Source: Caprella mutica (lineage: Eukaryota; Arthropoda; Malacostraca; Amphipoda; Caprellidae). Taken from it: 64,000 nucleotides of DNA. Positions 10,640 through 23,056 of this stretch are shown one piece after another; position 1 is the first letter of the stretch; each line of letters begins with the position of its first letter. The translations under genes and the position numbers were made by a program. Location: assembly GCA_947561585.1 (NCBI GenBank), contig CANNZV010002619.1, forward strand, positions 1 through 64,000, read 5' to 3'. Below the pieces are notes generated by a model. It ran no database searches and was not told the DNA's origin. It worked only from the letters and a program-made list of their open reading frames with translations.

Positions 10640-13600
10640 CCAATCACTGTGATGATTTTCTATCAGAGAAAAGAGTCACAGTGATGATGTACTATCAGAG
10701 AAAAGAGTCACTGTGGTGATATACTGTCAGAGAAAAGAGTCACTATGATGATGTACTATCAGAGAAAAGAGTCACTGTGATGGTGTACTATCAGAGAAAA
10801 GAGTCACTGTGATGATGTACTATCAAAGAAAAGAGTCACTGTGATGATGTACTATCAGAGAAAAGAGTCACTGTGATGGTGTACTATCAGAGAAAAGAGT
10901 CACTGTGATGATGTACTATCAGAGAAAAGGGTCACTGTGGTGATGTACTATCAGAGAAAAGAGTCACTGTGATGATGTACTATCAGAGAAAAGAGTCACT
11001 GTGATGATGTACTATCAGAGAAAAGAGTCACTGTGATGATGTACTATCAGAGAAAAGAGTCTCTGTGATGATGTACTATCAGAGAAAAGAGTCACTGTGA
11101 TGATGTAGTATCAGAGAAAAGAGTCTCTGTGATGATGTACTATCAGAGAAAAGAGTCACTGTGATGATGTAGTATCAGAGAAAAGATTCACTGTGATGAT
11201 GTACTATCAGAGAAAAGAGTCTCTGTGATGATGTACTATCAGAGAAAAGAGTCACTGTGATGATGTACTATCAGAGAAAAGAGTCTCTGTGATGATGTAC
11301 TATCAGAGAAAAGAGTCACTGTGATGATGTACTATCAGAGAAAAGAGTGACTGTGATGATGTACTATCAGAGAAAAGAGTCTCTGTGATGATGTACTATC
11401 AGAGAAAAGAGTCACTGTGATGATGTACTATCAGAGAAAAGAGTCACTGTGATGATGTAGTATCAGAGAAAAGAGTCTCTGTGATGATGTACTATCAGAG
11501 AAAAGAGTCACTGTGATGATGTACTATCAGAGAAAAGAGTGACTGTGATGATGTACTATCAGAGAAAAGAGTGACTGTGATGATGTACTATCAGAGAAAA
11601 GAGTCTCTGTGATGATGTACTATCAGAGAAAAGAGTCTCTGTGATGATGTACTATCAGAGAAAAGAGTCACTGTGATGATGTAGTATCAGAGAAAAGAGT
11701 CTCTGTGATGATGTACTATCAGAGAAAAGAGTCACTGTGATGATGTAGTATCAGAGAAAAGATTCACTGTGATGATGTACTATCAGAGAAAAGAGTCTCT
11801 GTGATGATGTACTATCAGAGAAAAGAGTCACTGTGATGATGTACTATCAGAGAAAAGAGTCTCTGTGATGATGTACTATCAGAGAAAAGAGTCACTGTGA
11901 TGATGTACTATCAGAGAAAAGAGTCACTGTGATGATGTACTATCAGAGAAAAGAGTCTCTGTGATGATGTACTATCAGAGAAAAGAGTCACTGTGATGAT
12001 GTACTATCAGAGAAAAGAGTCACTGTGATGATGTACTATCAGAGAAAAGAGACACTGTGGTGATGTACTATAAGAGAAAAGAGTCGCTGTAATGATGTAC
12101 TTTCAGATAAAAGAGTCACTGTGATGATGTACTATCAGATAAAAGAGTCACTTTGATGATGTACTATCAGAGAAAAGAGTCGCTGTAATGATGTACTTTC
12201 AGAGAAAAGAGTAGCTGTAATGATGTACTATCAGAGAAAAGAGTCGCTGTAATGATGTACTTTCAGAGAAAAGAGTCACTGAGATGATGTACTATCAGAG
12301 AAAAGAGTCGCTGTAATGATGTACTATCAGAGAAAAGAGTCGCTGTAATGATGTACTTTCAGAGAAAAGAGTCACTGTGATGATGTACTACCAGATAAAA
12401 GAGTCATTGTGATGATGTACTATCAGAGAAAAGAGTCTCTGTGATGATGTACTTTCAGAGAAAAGAGTCACTGGGATGATGTAGTATCAGAGAAAAGAGT
12501 CACTGTGATGATGTACTTTCAGAGAAAAGAGTCACTGAGATGATGTACTATCAGAGAAAAGTGTCGCTGTAATGATGGACTATCAGAGAAAAGAGTCACT
12601 GGGATGATGTACTATCAGAGAAAAGAGTCACTGTGATGATGTACTATCAGAGAAAAGAGTCACTGTGATGATGTACTATCAGAGAAAAGAGTCACTGTGA
12701 TGGTGTTCTATCAGAGGAAAGAGTCACTGTGATGATATACTATCAGAGGAAAGAGTCACTGTGATGATGTACTATCAGAGGAAAGAGTCACTGTGATGAT
12801 GTACTATCAGAGAAAAGAGTCTCTGTGATGATGTACTATCAGAGAAAAGAGTCACTGTGATGATGTACTATCAGAGAAAAGAGTCACTGTGGTGATGTAC
12901 TTTCAGATAAAAGAGTCACTGTGATGATGTACTATCAGATAAAAGAGTCAATTTGATGATGTACTATCAGAGAAAAGAGTCACTGTGATGATGTACTATC
13001 AGAGAAAATAGTCACTGTGATGATGTACTATCAGAGAAAAGAGTCACTGTGATGATGTACTATCAGAGAAAAGAGTCACTGTGGTGATGTACTATCAGAG
13101 AAAAGAGTCGCTGTAATGATGTACTTTCAGATAAAAGAGTCACTGTGATGATGTACTATCAGATAAATGAGTCACTTTGATGATGTACTATCAGAGAAAA
13201 GAGTCGCTGTAATGATGTACTTTCAGAGAAAAGAGTCGCTGTAATGATGTACTATCAGATAAAAGGGTCGCTGTAATGATGTACTTTCAGAGAAAAGAGT
13301 CACTGAGATGATGTACTATCAGAGAAAAGAGTCGCTGTAATGATGTACTATCAGAAAAAAGAGTTGCTGTAATGATGTACTTTCAGAGAAAAGAGTCACT
13401 GTGATGATGTACTACCAGATAAAAGAGTCATTGTGATGATGTACTATCAGAGAAAAGAGTCTCTGTGATGATGTACTTTCAGAGAATAGAGTCATTGTGA
13501 TGATGTACTATCAGAGAAAAGAGTCACTTTGATGATGTACTATCAGAGAAAAGAGTCACTGTGATGATGTACTTTCAGAGAAAAGAGTCACTGAGATGAT

Positions 13601-13988
13601 GTACTATCAGAGAAAAGAGTCGCTGTAATGATGTACTATCAGAGAAAAGAGTCACTGTGATGATGTACTATCAGAGAAAAGAGTCACTGTGATGATGTAC
13701 TTTCAGAGAAAAGAGTCACTGAGATGATGTACTATCAGAGAAAAGAGTCGCTGTAATGATGTACTATCAGAGAAAAGAGTCACTGTAATGATGTACTTTC
13801 AGAGAAAAGAGTCACTGGGATGATGTACTATCAGAGAAAAGAGTCACTGGGATGATGTACTATCAGAGAAAAGAGTCACTGTGATGATGTACTATCAGAG
13901 AAAAGAGTCACTGTGATGATGTACTATCAGAGAAAAGAGTCACTGTGATGATGTACTATCAGATTAATGAGTCACTGTGATGATGTAT
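10640..13988. repeat. 32-bp satellite array, about 104 units
   Basis: The unit starts GAGTCACTGTGATGATG and ends CAGAGAAAA. The 32-bp phase is exact between every anchor I checked: GTGATG at 10681, 12057, 13081, 13881 and 13945 are all separated by whole multiples of 32, so there is no net insertion or deletion between anchors over 3.2 kb. Variants recur in sets: CTCTGT and GACTGT in the first half; CGCTGTAATG with TTTCAG in the second. The block from 12057 is repeated 1,024 bp (32 units) later at 13081. The unit has stops and its length is not a multiple of three, so it is not coding. Confidence 0.97.
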
Positions 13989-16572
13989 GTGTTCTGAAAT
14001 TAAAGTTGAATCACTCAATCGTCATTGTCGATTTATTGCGTCAATTTGACACAATTTGGCGTCTTAGATTTCTTCTTATTGATTTTATAACGGAAATGAA
14101 AACACAATAGTGATTGATTAATGCGCACCATAAATCTGTTCGAGTTCAATCTGACCTGAATTGAGATTGGAATTTATTACTAAAAGGACACTGATTGAAA
14201 CCTTATGTTACAACTGAATAAATGATTTACTGTTTTTATTTCAATGATTGAAAAGCGTGTTGATTTGAATTTGAACGGACAATGATGTCTTGAATGAAAT
14301 AATTTTGAAAATTTTGCCAACGAATTTAATGATGGGTAGTGGATTAAAATGTGTATGAGTTAAACTTTTTATGGGAAAATGGAAATAATACTTTTTTATC
14401 GAAAAGTAATCTTTTAATTTGGAAATAACGTAGTTCTCATATATTAGTTATTTTATAAAAATGAAAACTATTTATTAGTATCAACATTTTTATACAAGAA
14501 GGTTTTATGAGAGGGAACATCGATTTTGCGGTATAAATAATTAATTTTGTATATGATTGTATGACGACACCAATCAATGACTATATGTGAAAATAAAATT
14601 AGTTGTTAACGATGCCCAGAGTAACATTTATCATGTTCTTCGATAATAAATCTACGGTTTTTACTTCTAATAATTCATTTACTTCTATATAGGACAATCA
14701 TTAATCTTTCAGAAAAACATCCAAATGAAAAAAAAAAAGAATATCTTTTAATCTCACTCATGCATAATGTTTGTTCAATACACCGAATGTTTAAATATTA
14801 AACAAAAATAGAAATATGTACTGATGGATTTTTCCATATTATAGATTCATTTGTAGATTTAAAGTATAATGAATTTGGAAAACTTACTCTGGTTTCTACA
14901 ATAAATGTAATTCAATGGTTATATTTTATTGATAATAACATACTATTATCATCCAGCATTAATTCCGTACCATGTAATTTAAACTTTACTTAATAAGATA
15001 CGAATAATGTATATTATACTTCGTGTATGATATTGCAATTATTATGAGTAATGTTTAACATTACCAGTCTAATATAATCAACATGTATTATCAACAAGTA
15101 TTCTTGATATTCATATGAATTGTTTAGTCGGAATAATGTGCTCTCTGTGTATCTATTGTATTCAAACCGAATGTTGAACTGCGTCCAAATAATTGTGTGT
15201 ATGATTCATCGTTTGTTTATTCAGTCTCCAAAATACGATTCAGTAAAATATGCTTTTTTTAAAATGGTGGAATGAGTAAATAAAATCACCATGGTCTCCT
15301 TAGTAACATTATTTTAATACAGTTAAGCGTTCTGACTGTAGTATTATCTTCTTATTGAATTAATATTTCTTTATTAGAAGCTAATAACTAATTTGCTTCT
15401 CCTAATTTGGTATTCATATTAAAATTTCTCTTCATTCGTCAACTAGTTTCTCCTGAGAAAATAATAGCAATGAAGTGAAAATTAGAAATGAACAGTTTAA
15501 TGTGAATTGAAAAAATATGTAAGCTAAAATAGATAAGTTAAAAATTATCTGTGAGTCTTTTCCTTGATAGTAAATAGCAATTTATTGCTTTTAATGATTT
15601 AACAATTAAACTGCCTAACAAATTTAACATGTTCTATTGAAGTTTAAAGTCTGTTTTTTGCTCACTAATTTGCATTTCGGATTCTCAGTCTTTCATTATA
15701 ACTGTAATAGACAATAGGCATATGAAATCACTAGGACTTTGTGGATCATAATTAATTAAAGTCATGAAAGAAACTGGAGTTATGTAATATTTCCCAATTG
15801 AAATTAAAAGAACACTATAATCATTAACCAGATTGTTAGGTCATAACCGGGCAAAAGCTCAAACTACTAATTAGATCATTCATTATTTTTAAATGAAAAA
15901 TGAATTTTTTGAATGAAAAAACCTTATTTACAGAAGTTAGGACTCTAATTTATCTGTTTTCCCTCTTATTCCGGTTCTGACTTCTGTGTAAACAGGGTAT
16001 TACGCAAAGTAGTTGACTGTTTAAGGCCATGAAAGTTCAGACTATGCTATTGAGTTTTTTACTAGTTGTAATATACATTGTTCATCTTCCACAACAATCA
16101 TAAATCTTTGAATGAAAGTAAGGTGGGAGATGAGAATGAAGATTTTTTTTGTAATTTTTCTCCTGACTCTAATTGAAAAGATAAAAGATGTACGGATTTT
16201 ATAAAAATTATACTCATTTGATCGATTGAAATTCCTAGCAAAATTCTTAAATTCCTAACACTTTAAATAATATATCCTCTTAATTAACAATAAACATGGA
16301 CAAATATTCAGTTGTTTCTCTCTTTAGTTTTACATTTTAACCGATTAACCTTACCACGAGGTTAGTCTCTGTGTTGACTCTGGCGTTTCTCCTCAATTGA
16401 TTCCAAATTTAGATTGAATTTTGTTAAAATGACTCCAATAAATTCAGAAGAGAATCCAACAAAATAGAGCGAGGGAAGTCTATTGAACTTGCTTGGTGTT
16501 TTGCAACTGTTTGGTAACGATAGAGGCGTTGTTATTAGTTTCTTTGAGCTATTCAAATTATACATATAAATA
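13989..16572. other. No gene seen
   Basis: AT-rich sequence without recognisable coding regions. A block at 15413-15485 (TCAACTAGTTTCTCCTGAGA) resembles 19087-19155 in the same orientation and may be an old dispersed repeat. Confidence 0.5.
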
Positions 16573-16693
16573 TATATTAAACAGCATTGGTTAAAAGATA
16601 GATGGCATTGGTTAGTAATTATTTTGATAACAGTGCGTTCTATATTTCTGAAGTAGTGTTTAGTTTGATCATTTGAGGTACTTAGAATAACTT
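16573..16693 (+). repeat. Left arm of a 120-bp inverted repeat
   Basis: AGCATTGGTTAAAAGATAGA through TTTGATCATTTGAGGTACTT matches the reverse complement of 17057-17172 at roughly 90 percent by eye. The arms are separated by about 360 bp, giving a MITE-like body of about 600 bp. The 123-codon minus-strand open frame at 16362-16733 overlaps this arm and has no recognisable domain. Confidence 0.75.
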
Positions 16694-17056
16694 TGGATAG
16701 CCAAAATACGAACAATTCTTCGGTTTTAGACATTTTTTACTGAAGGTAATTTTGCGATATTTCTCCATAACACAATTGGCATCCTCAGGCTTCTTTAGGT
16801 CTGCATGGATGAAAATAATTTTATTAAAATATAAAAATGTTAACACAAGATAATATTTTCAAAATTAAAATAAATAGCAGACTCAAAGCACAAACACAAC
16901 ACATCTATCATACCTATACATATTGGACCAAGTGAAAACTAAACTATATTGGTGATTAGGGTTGCGTTTATAGTTTTTTTACAGATTGTTGTGGGCGGGG
17001 CTAGAAAGTTAGAAACAAAGGTACTAGTAGGTAACATAAGAAGCCGGTTGGTCAGT

Positions 17057-17172
17057 TATTCAAAGAACCTCAAATGATCAAACTAAACACTACTTCAGAA
17101 ATATAGAACCAACTGCTATCAAAATAATTACTAATCAATGCCATCTATTTTTTAACCAATGCTGCTTAACAA
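17057..17172 (-). repeat. Right arm of the 120-bp inverted repeat
   Basis: Inverted copy of 16573-16693; TCAAATGATCAAACTAAACA and TACTTCAGAAATATAGAACC are the clearest shared blocks. No clear target duplication was found outside the arms. Confidence 0.75.
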
Positions 17173-17454
17173 ATAAACTGCTGCCCAGTTACATCAATAT
17201 ATATACATAATAATGTTGAATTTTAAGAACAAGAAATAGCTAATCATCTAAAGTTACATCATATTTTTAACTAAACTGTGTTAATAATCTAATGAAACTA
17301 CATTCTCGTTTCAATTGTGCCTCTCAATCAAAATATTTTATAATTTTGGAATTTAGTTCCTGGTTTGCGTTTTAGTAATCCGTTCTGCGTTCAAAGAAAC
17401 AGTGTACCAATAGTAAATTATACGAATGATGAAAGGCTCTGCAAATTGGTTTAT

Positions 17455-17625
17455 ACTGTATTTTTACCTTGTATTGTACTTTTGTCTTGTACTCTAACTT
17501 CTTCTCGTACTGTACTTTTGACTTGTGCTGTACATTTTTTTTTGTGCTGTACTTTTGTCTGTCAATTTACTTTTGTCCTGTAATGCATTTTTGTTTTGTA
17601 CTGTACTTTTGTCTTAAACTACACC
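17455..17625. repeat. TGTACTTTTGTCT short tandem array
   Basis: About eight imperfect repeats of a 17-22-bp unit (TGTACTGTACTTTTGTCTTG). The short open frames across it are rich in Cys, Phe and Leu only because of the repeat. Confidence 0.75.
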
Positions 17626-17679
17626 TTCTCTGTCCAAGTACAGATATTGAGTGGTGATTTTTTCAATTCAATCTCTTAA

Positions 17680-18403
17680 CTCTAATGGGTTTGACGTGTG
17701 TTTTTTAGGCACATCTTTTTAAAATTATTGTATATCTTTCATGTCATTCCTTTAACCCTTTAGCGACGAGGTGGACACTCGTATCTCCTTTCATATAATA
17801 GTCCCATGTGTCCTTTTTTTATATAAATTAGAAAAAAAATTCTCATCAAATGATTTTTATGCATATCCTCACTGATGTCTTAACTCAAAAAAAGTTATCA
17901 AATATTTTATTCAAAGTCATAGAAAAACAGAAAAAAGTGTCTCGCTAGAGGGTTAAATTTACTGGCCTTTCTTGACTTTGTTCATATATAAATTACCAAA
18001 TATATTTTTGTATTTAAAAGTTAAAATATATTTACGTATCGGCGTAAATCATGTAAATTATGGAATTAATTGTACTTTAGTGACATGTGGCAACCTAGAA
18101 TTACAGTTTTATTAGCCAATGCACATGAATTTTTCAGCGTTTTCATCAATTGTGCAAGCTGTTATTTGGTCACACTCCACCCAATCACAGCTCTGGTCTC
18201 TCAGTTGCCAATGTCTTAAATATTGATGTATTTATTTCTCCTTATATGTTGGATATTCTTACTTGAAATTTGGTACACATTAGCTTAGTATATATACTAA
18301 CAACCTGTAAAAATTACAGTACCGTATGTTTATAAATAAGACATTTGTTTTATGATACATAGTCAAACTCTCCCGTTGATTTAGACAGTCAAACTCATTA
18401 GGG
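17680..18403. mobile_element. TTAA-flanked MITE (piggyBac type), copy A
   Basis: TTAA lies at 17676-17679 and 18404-18407. The inverted ends are CTCTAATGGGTTTGAC and GTCAAACTCATTAGGG. Without the nested MITE (17756-17952 plus one TTAA) the body is about 523 bp. TTAA targets and CCC-type ends are the known signature of the piggyBac superfamily; no transposase is encoded, so it would be mobilised in trans. A second, inverted copy is at 53804-55346; they share CCACCCAATCACA(G/A)CTCTG and CTCTCAGTTGCCAATGTCTT. Confidence 0.8.
17756..17952. mobile_element. 197-bp TTAA MITE nested in copy A
   Basis: It is flanked by TTAA (17752-17755 and 17953-17956). The ends CCCTTTAGCGACGAG and CTCGCTAGAGGG are imperfect inverted repeats. 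In copy B the corresponding sequence runs uninterrupted (TCATTCCTTCAAATTTACC read on the minus strand, 55265-55283), so copy B serves as the empty site. The TTAA and CCC...GGG ends fit a piggyBac-type MITE. Confidence 0.8.
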
Positions 18404-18407
18404 TTAA

Positions 18408-21400
18408 TTATAACAACACAAAAACAGTATAGCTTTTTGAATAATCTTATTTCGGTATTCTACCAAATACATTGAAACAATTCTCATTATTGAGACCTTT
18501 ACCTCTTATAATTTCGGCCGAATTTGATCATGAACTCTTATTATCAATATTGGTTAGAATTTCAGTTTTCAATATCACTAATTGAGGCTTATGAATGAAA
18601 TTCCTACTTTGAGAGCAATGAGTTCATTTCTTTCATTAAATTGATTTATCAATCAATGCGATTGTTTCCAATGAAAAAAATATTCATCCTCATTATATTC
18701 GGTAAACCTTTGCTACGTAATATTAGAAAATATTAATTTTTCTAATTACCCACATGAAAATAATCGGACAGTTCAATATTTTTGATTATTAAAGGTAAAA
18801 GTTATATTGTAAGTTAGATTATATTATTTGTTTATTTTGTCTTATATGAACGAAGTGTGGATTTGTTCAACAACTCGGTATTTTTCCTATATATCTTGTC
18901 ATTAAAATTATAATATTGTTTTTGAATACTAAATATCACCTAATTGTATATCCATTTGAAACAAAACATTTGTAAGCCAAACCATTATTTATAAGTGATA
19001 ATATAATCATGGTAATATAAATATGTAATTAACACTTCCAACTGATTGAAAATTCTCAGATAACGATGTTATTCCTCTAACATTATTAAAATCTTTCTTT
19101 ATTAATCAACAAGTTTCCCATGAGAGAATTAGTGCAACGAAGTGTAAAATAATTAATGTGTTCTAATAAACTGCCAATGAAAATGAGTATAATAATATAA
19201 TGTTGTTTATATAGTAATATGAAGAATGTAAAAATAACTCTTGAGAATAGAGAACTATATAAGATTCTTTTATGCAAGTAAAGAACGGAAGTTATTAATT
19301 TTCTCCATTGGAATATGTATGTTACTACCCACCAAAAAATACTATTATTTTTGATTTGGAACCTTCTTAAATTTTTGCAGCCTCACTATAATCTTCTTTT
19401 AGTTCATTATGAAAATTTTGGTGGGAGATTTCTGTTCAATTTTCTAGTTCTTCGCCATATCTTTCTCTCTGTTTTAAAGAATTTTTTTCCCCTATTCTAC
19501 CTCTCTATATATCCATTTTTTCACTATCCCTAACTCTCCCTCTCTTTCTTTCTATCTCTAATTCTCCTAGTCTTCCTTCATCTTCGTGTTCGTGGGTGAC
19601 AAAAGCGATTTTATGTTTAGGGTGAAGAACTCAACAAGAAGTAGTTTTGAATTTTCCCAAGCTTTCAGAATCCTTCGTGGTTTCCGTCTTCAGGGGTAAC
19701 ATTTATTAAAATACAAGCGACTTATAATCTACCTACTCGTAATCATGATACATATCCTAACTTCTATTTTTTTATACATTTCAATTTTAATTTTTAACTA
19801 TCTTATTAACTATAGGAACTATTTACTAAGGGACTTCCTATGCTCTATTTAAAGTGTCATCCTACCCATGCGTATAATATGATTCTAATTTCCTCCTACT
19901 AAAAGCGATTTAAAAGGCAGTTCTTTATAATAATGATTCTAACTATTCGCAGTGCAGATGTAATATGTTTTGTTCTTCATCACATACTCCTACAAATTGT
20001 TACTATGGATGCTAATTTATACCTTTTATAGACTCTCTTAATTGTTCACGAAAATATATCCCTTCATCTAAATAGTCACAGCAAGCAATACGAAGACATT
20101 ATATGATGAGTTGGTGATATATTGAAGAGAAAATTACAGTCGAATGAAATCTGGTTAGACGAAAACAACAAAATATGTTGTACAAAATGCTATATACCGT
20201 AAAACACTAACGAGGGTATTATAGAGCATTTTTATCATTTATACATACATATGCTATCCTCTTTCATATTTTATACTGCAATAGAAAATAACAAAGTAGG
20301 TAGTGCCATCGCCATTTAGTTGCTATTCGTTTGTTAACAGGATAATGGAGAGTAATTTTTTATATGTAAGTAGAGTAGTAGAAAATATCATATGATAATG
20401 ACTCAGGTTAAAGTCAACCGTTTCGTTTAAAACCCTCAATCAATTTTCTATTTTGTACTTATTGTACATTGCTTTATGATGCTACGAGTTTATGATTTTT
20501 ATACAAAATAGTTTTCAGAGAATTAAAATATAAAAGTTTAAAATCATGAGTTATTATGAAATTAACTATAAAAGAAAACTAAACATGAGTTAATAATTAT
20601 AACGCTATAATTTTTTTTCCATTTTGCAAAAAAAGTGTAAATGTATTATATAGTAGGACTCTTCTGTAATGAAATCCAATATTGGACAATGAAAAATTTG
20701 ATGAACGAAGAAAGCGTTACACTATATATGCTACTTCCTTATTCTGGACTCTACAATTTACATTCACTATACATGATTTCAGTAAGGAGATGTATTTATT
20801 ACTGGACATATATATGTTAGCAAACCTGATAACATTCTTAACTTCTTTCATGTACTGTATAACATTAATATAAATGCGAATTGATTATTGTACTTCTGAA
20901 GCGTTATATACGAGTCACTCAAATTGTATACTCTACAACATTTCTCTGTAAATTGAATCGCTCCAAGCGTCTCGTTTCACAGAATAAGAAATATTTGCGC
21001 AACACTTCTCAATGACATTTAATTGACAGCTTTATTTAGTTTCCTCTGCCTTATCTAATTGAATAACATCAAGGAATGGACTTTTAGGTCATTGAATATA
21101 ATGTGATGTATCTTCAGGAATCGCCATTTTACTTAGCTGAGAGAATAGAGTGTTTAACGAAGATAACAAAACGATTTAATCTTCAATTGTCCCGCCAACC
21201 TTCACTTTAATCCTTCAATAAATAGTTCTGAAGAATTTTGAAGGAGAACTTATTCATTTTAGAGGAATATATGTATAAATATCAGTAAAATTCTTCTAAA
21301 TTTCCTATTCTAACCAGTTAATTTATCCAAAGCTCGGAATTATTTTTTCTCTTTTGATGGACGCTTCATTCAAACCTCAGAAGAAATATTTTTGGCAGAT

Positions 21401-22107
21401 AAATTTTCCTTCTTCCTACCATGGAACAGGTGTCAGACGATTTCTTAACAATTCAAATTCTTCTTCTAAAGCTTAGTTAAATCAGACAAATTGGTGGTCG
21501 GGAAATATGATTATAATATCTAATGCTTTGAGTTTCAATTTTTTTTTTTCGTTGAAAATAAAAAAAAAAGTAAATAAGGCATCTAATAATTGTTGAATTG
21601 AACTATTGTGATAGAAATTAGAAACAATAAGACCAAAATTCAAAAATAGAACCTAACATAAATGAACCAAAACAATGTGTTGAAAATACGTACCTGAATC
21701 TCAAATGATGTTTTTACTTTACTTGTTTCATTGTCCCATGAATACAAATGATATAATTTAGGTATAGTTTGAATGTTAGGTCAAATCTCGATTAGAATTC
21801 ATGTTGGATTTCCAACACACTATGTAATTGCAACCTTAGAATCTGAAATCAGAAATCTGAGTCTTGGTCTCAGCCTCCACTGTGTAATAACAGTTTCTTT
21901 CAGAGACGAAATCACAGAAATGGATCCTTGTGCTTTCAAATAAAAGATTCTTTCTCTGTGCCTTGCTCTGTTTTCAAGTAGATGAGATTTGGGATAAAGT
22001 GGAGTACAGAAATTTCTGAATTTACGCTAAATACAAAATATACTATGAGAGCACGTACGTACTTAGTTTTAAAATACGTTTTTGGTCTGCATGCGTTTTT
22101 TTACATA
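18408..22107. other. AT-rich region, no confirmed gene
   Basis: Bases 19436-19560 are pyrimidine-rich (TCTCTCCCTCTC-type). Bases 19655-19700 hold TTCGTGGTTTCCGTCTTCAG, resembling the GAAGACGG...CCACGAAGG pieces I recall from retroposon tails. A possible short exon is listed at 20673-20870. Nothing else was recognised. Confidence 0.5.
20673..20870 (+). other. Open frame of uncertain status, possible membrane-protein exon
   Basis: The frame from AATCCAATATTGGAC to the TAA at 20871 reads about 66 residues without a stop. An acidic-basic start (NEKFDERRKRY) is followed by two hydrophobic stretches (around FWTLQFTFTI and LANLITFLTSF). The amphipathic-then-membrane layout is reminiscent of the first segment of insect odorant receptors, but I cannot match it to any. 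There is no ATG at the start and no convincing splice acceptor, so it may be noise from AT-rich DNA. Confidence 0.15.
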
Positions 22108-22880
22108 TTAACCCTTTAAGGACGGATGTAGACTATAGTCTACACTAACTTCAGAGCGACTTATAAGATATTTTCATATGCATTTCAAATATTTTTGATG
22201 ATCAGTTGCATAGAGCTAGTTGTTAGCTGTAACGCAGCAATCTAGTTTTTTAGTTTTTGTTAGTAACTTCTCAGTAACGACAGAGGGAAGATGTGAAAAA
22301 TACTCTCCATCTGTGGTGAGCGCAATTTCATTATTTGTTTCTCAAATTTTCATAATTTCTAATTTTTCAAATCGGACTAAATCATACGAATTATGTACTT
22401 ATAAGTTATTAGAAAGATGTTATGTAAAAAAGTATAAGTTTATTGCATGAACTATATGAAATTGTAGGAGCCTAAAAATGTGTAGACTATGTTCTACATC
22501 CGACAAAATGTCACTTGATTCTGACCAAGCAGAGTAGAAGTGATTGTTGGCTGTGGACTAGCATTTGTTTGTATATTTAGGAAATAATAAATGCATACGA
22601 TTTTTGTGCTATTCGAATGATGTTATAAACCATACTGTTGGATAGATTTATATAAATTTAATATACCAACACGTTTTATTAAATAGTATTGTTATTATAG
22701 ATAGTTGTAAGATTGTGTTACATTTGCCATGCATGATAATGTTTCTTATTGAAGTTTCACCATGTCATTTGAGCAACCGGAATAAAGTAGACATAATACT
22801 GCATGACACTCACACTTAACTGAATACAATATAATAGGCAGTTAGTACACTATCAGACTCGCAATTTTCTAACAATATAA

Positions 22881-23056
22881 GAAGCTGTAAAGATCGTACA
22901 GCGGTCCAGTTCCACTGGTGATTCATTTAATGGTGGTGATGAGGAAGATTTATATGATAATTTTGAAGATGAAATCATATTCGAAACTATTATTCAACAT
23001 CACGTACCCTCCTCTACCTTCATTCAGGCATTGGATTGGGAGGGAGAACTCTGATC
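22881..23056 (+). pseudogene. piggyBac transposase, acidic N-terminal remnant
   Basis: The frame through 22905 reads SSSTGDSFNGGDEEDLYDNF and ends at the TGA at 23054-23056. A serine/acidic-rich N-terminus like this is usual for piggyBac transposases before the DDD catalytic domain. The frame is bounded upstream by a stop (22878-22880), and an ATG at 22754 gives only seven codons, so the start is decayed. It sits in the right place between the TTAA ends. Identification rests on context plus composition, not on catalytic residues. Confidence 0.45.

Noticed and set aside
10640..13988. CRISPR-like array
   Set aside because: Units are directly joined without unique spacers, the unit count and length suit a eukaryotic satellite, and no cas-like genes are near.
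16362..16733. 123-codon minus-strand open frame as a gene
   Set aside because: It overlaps one arm of an inverted repeat, has no domain or splice context, and its composition is unremarkable.
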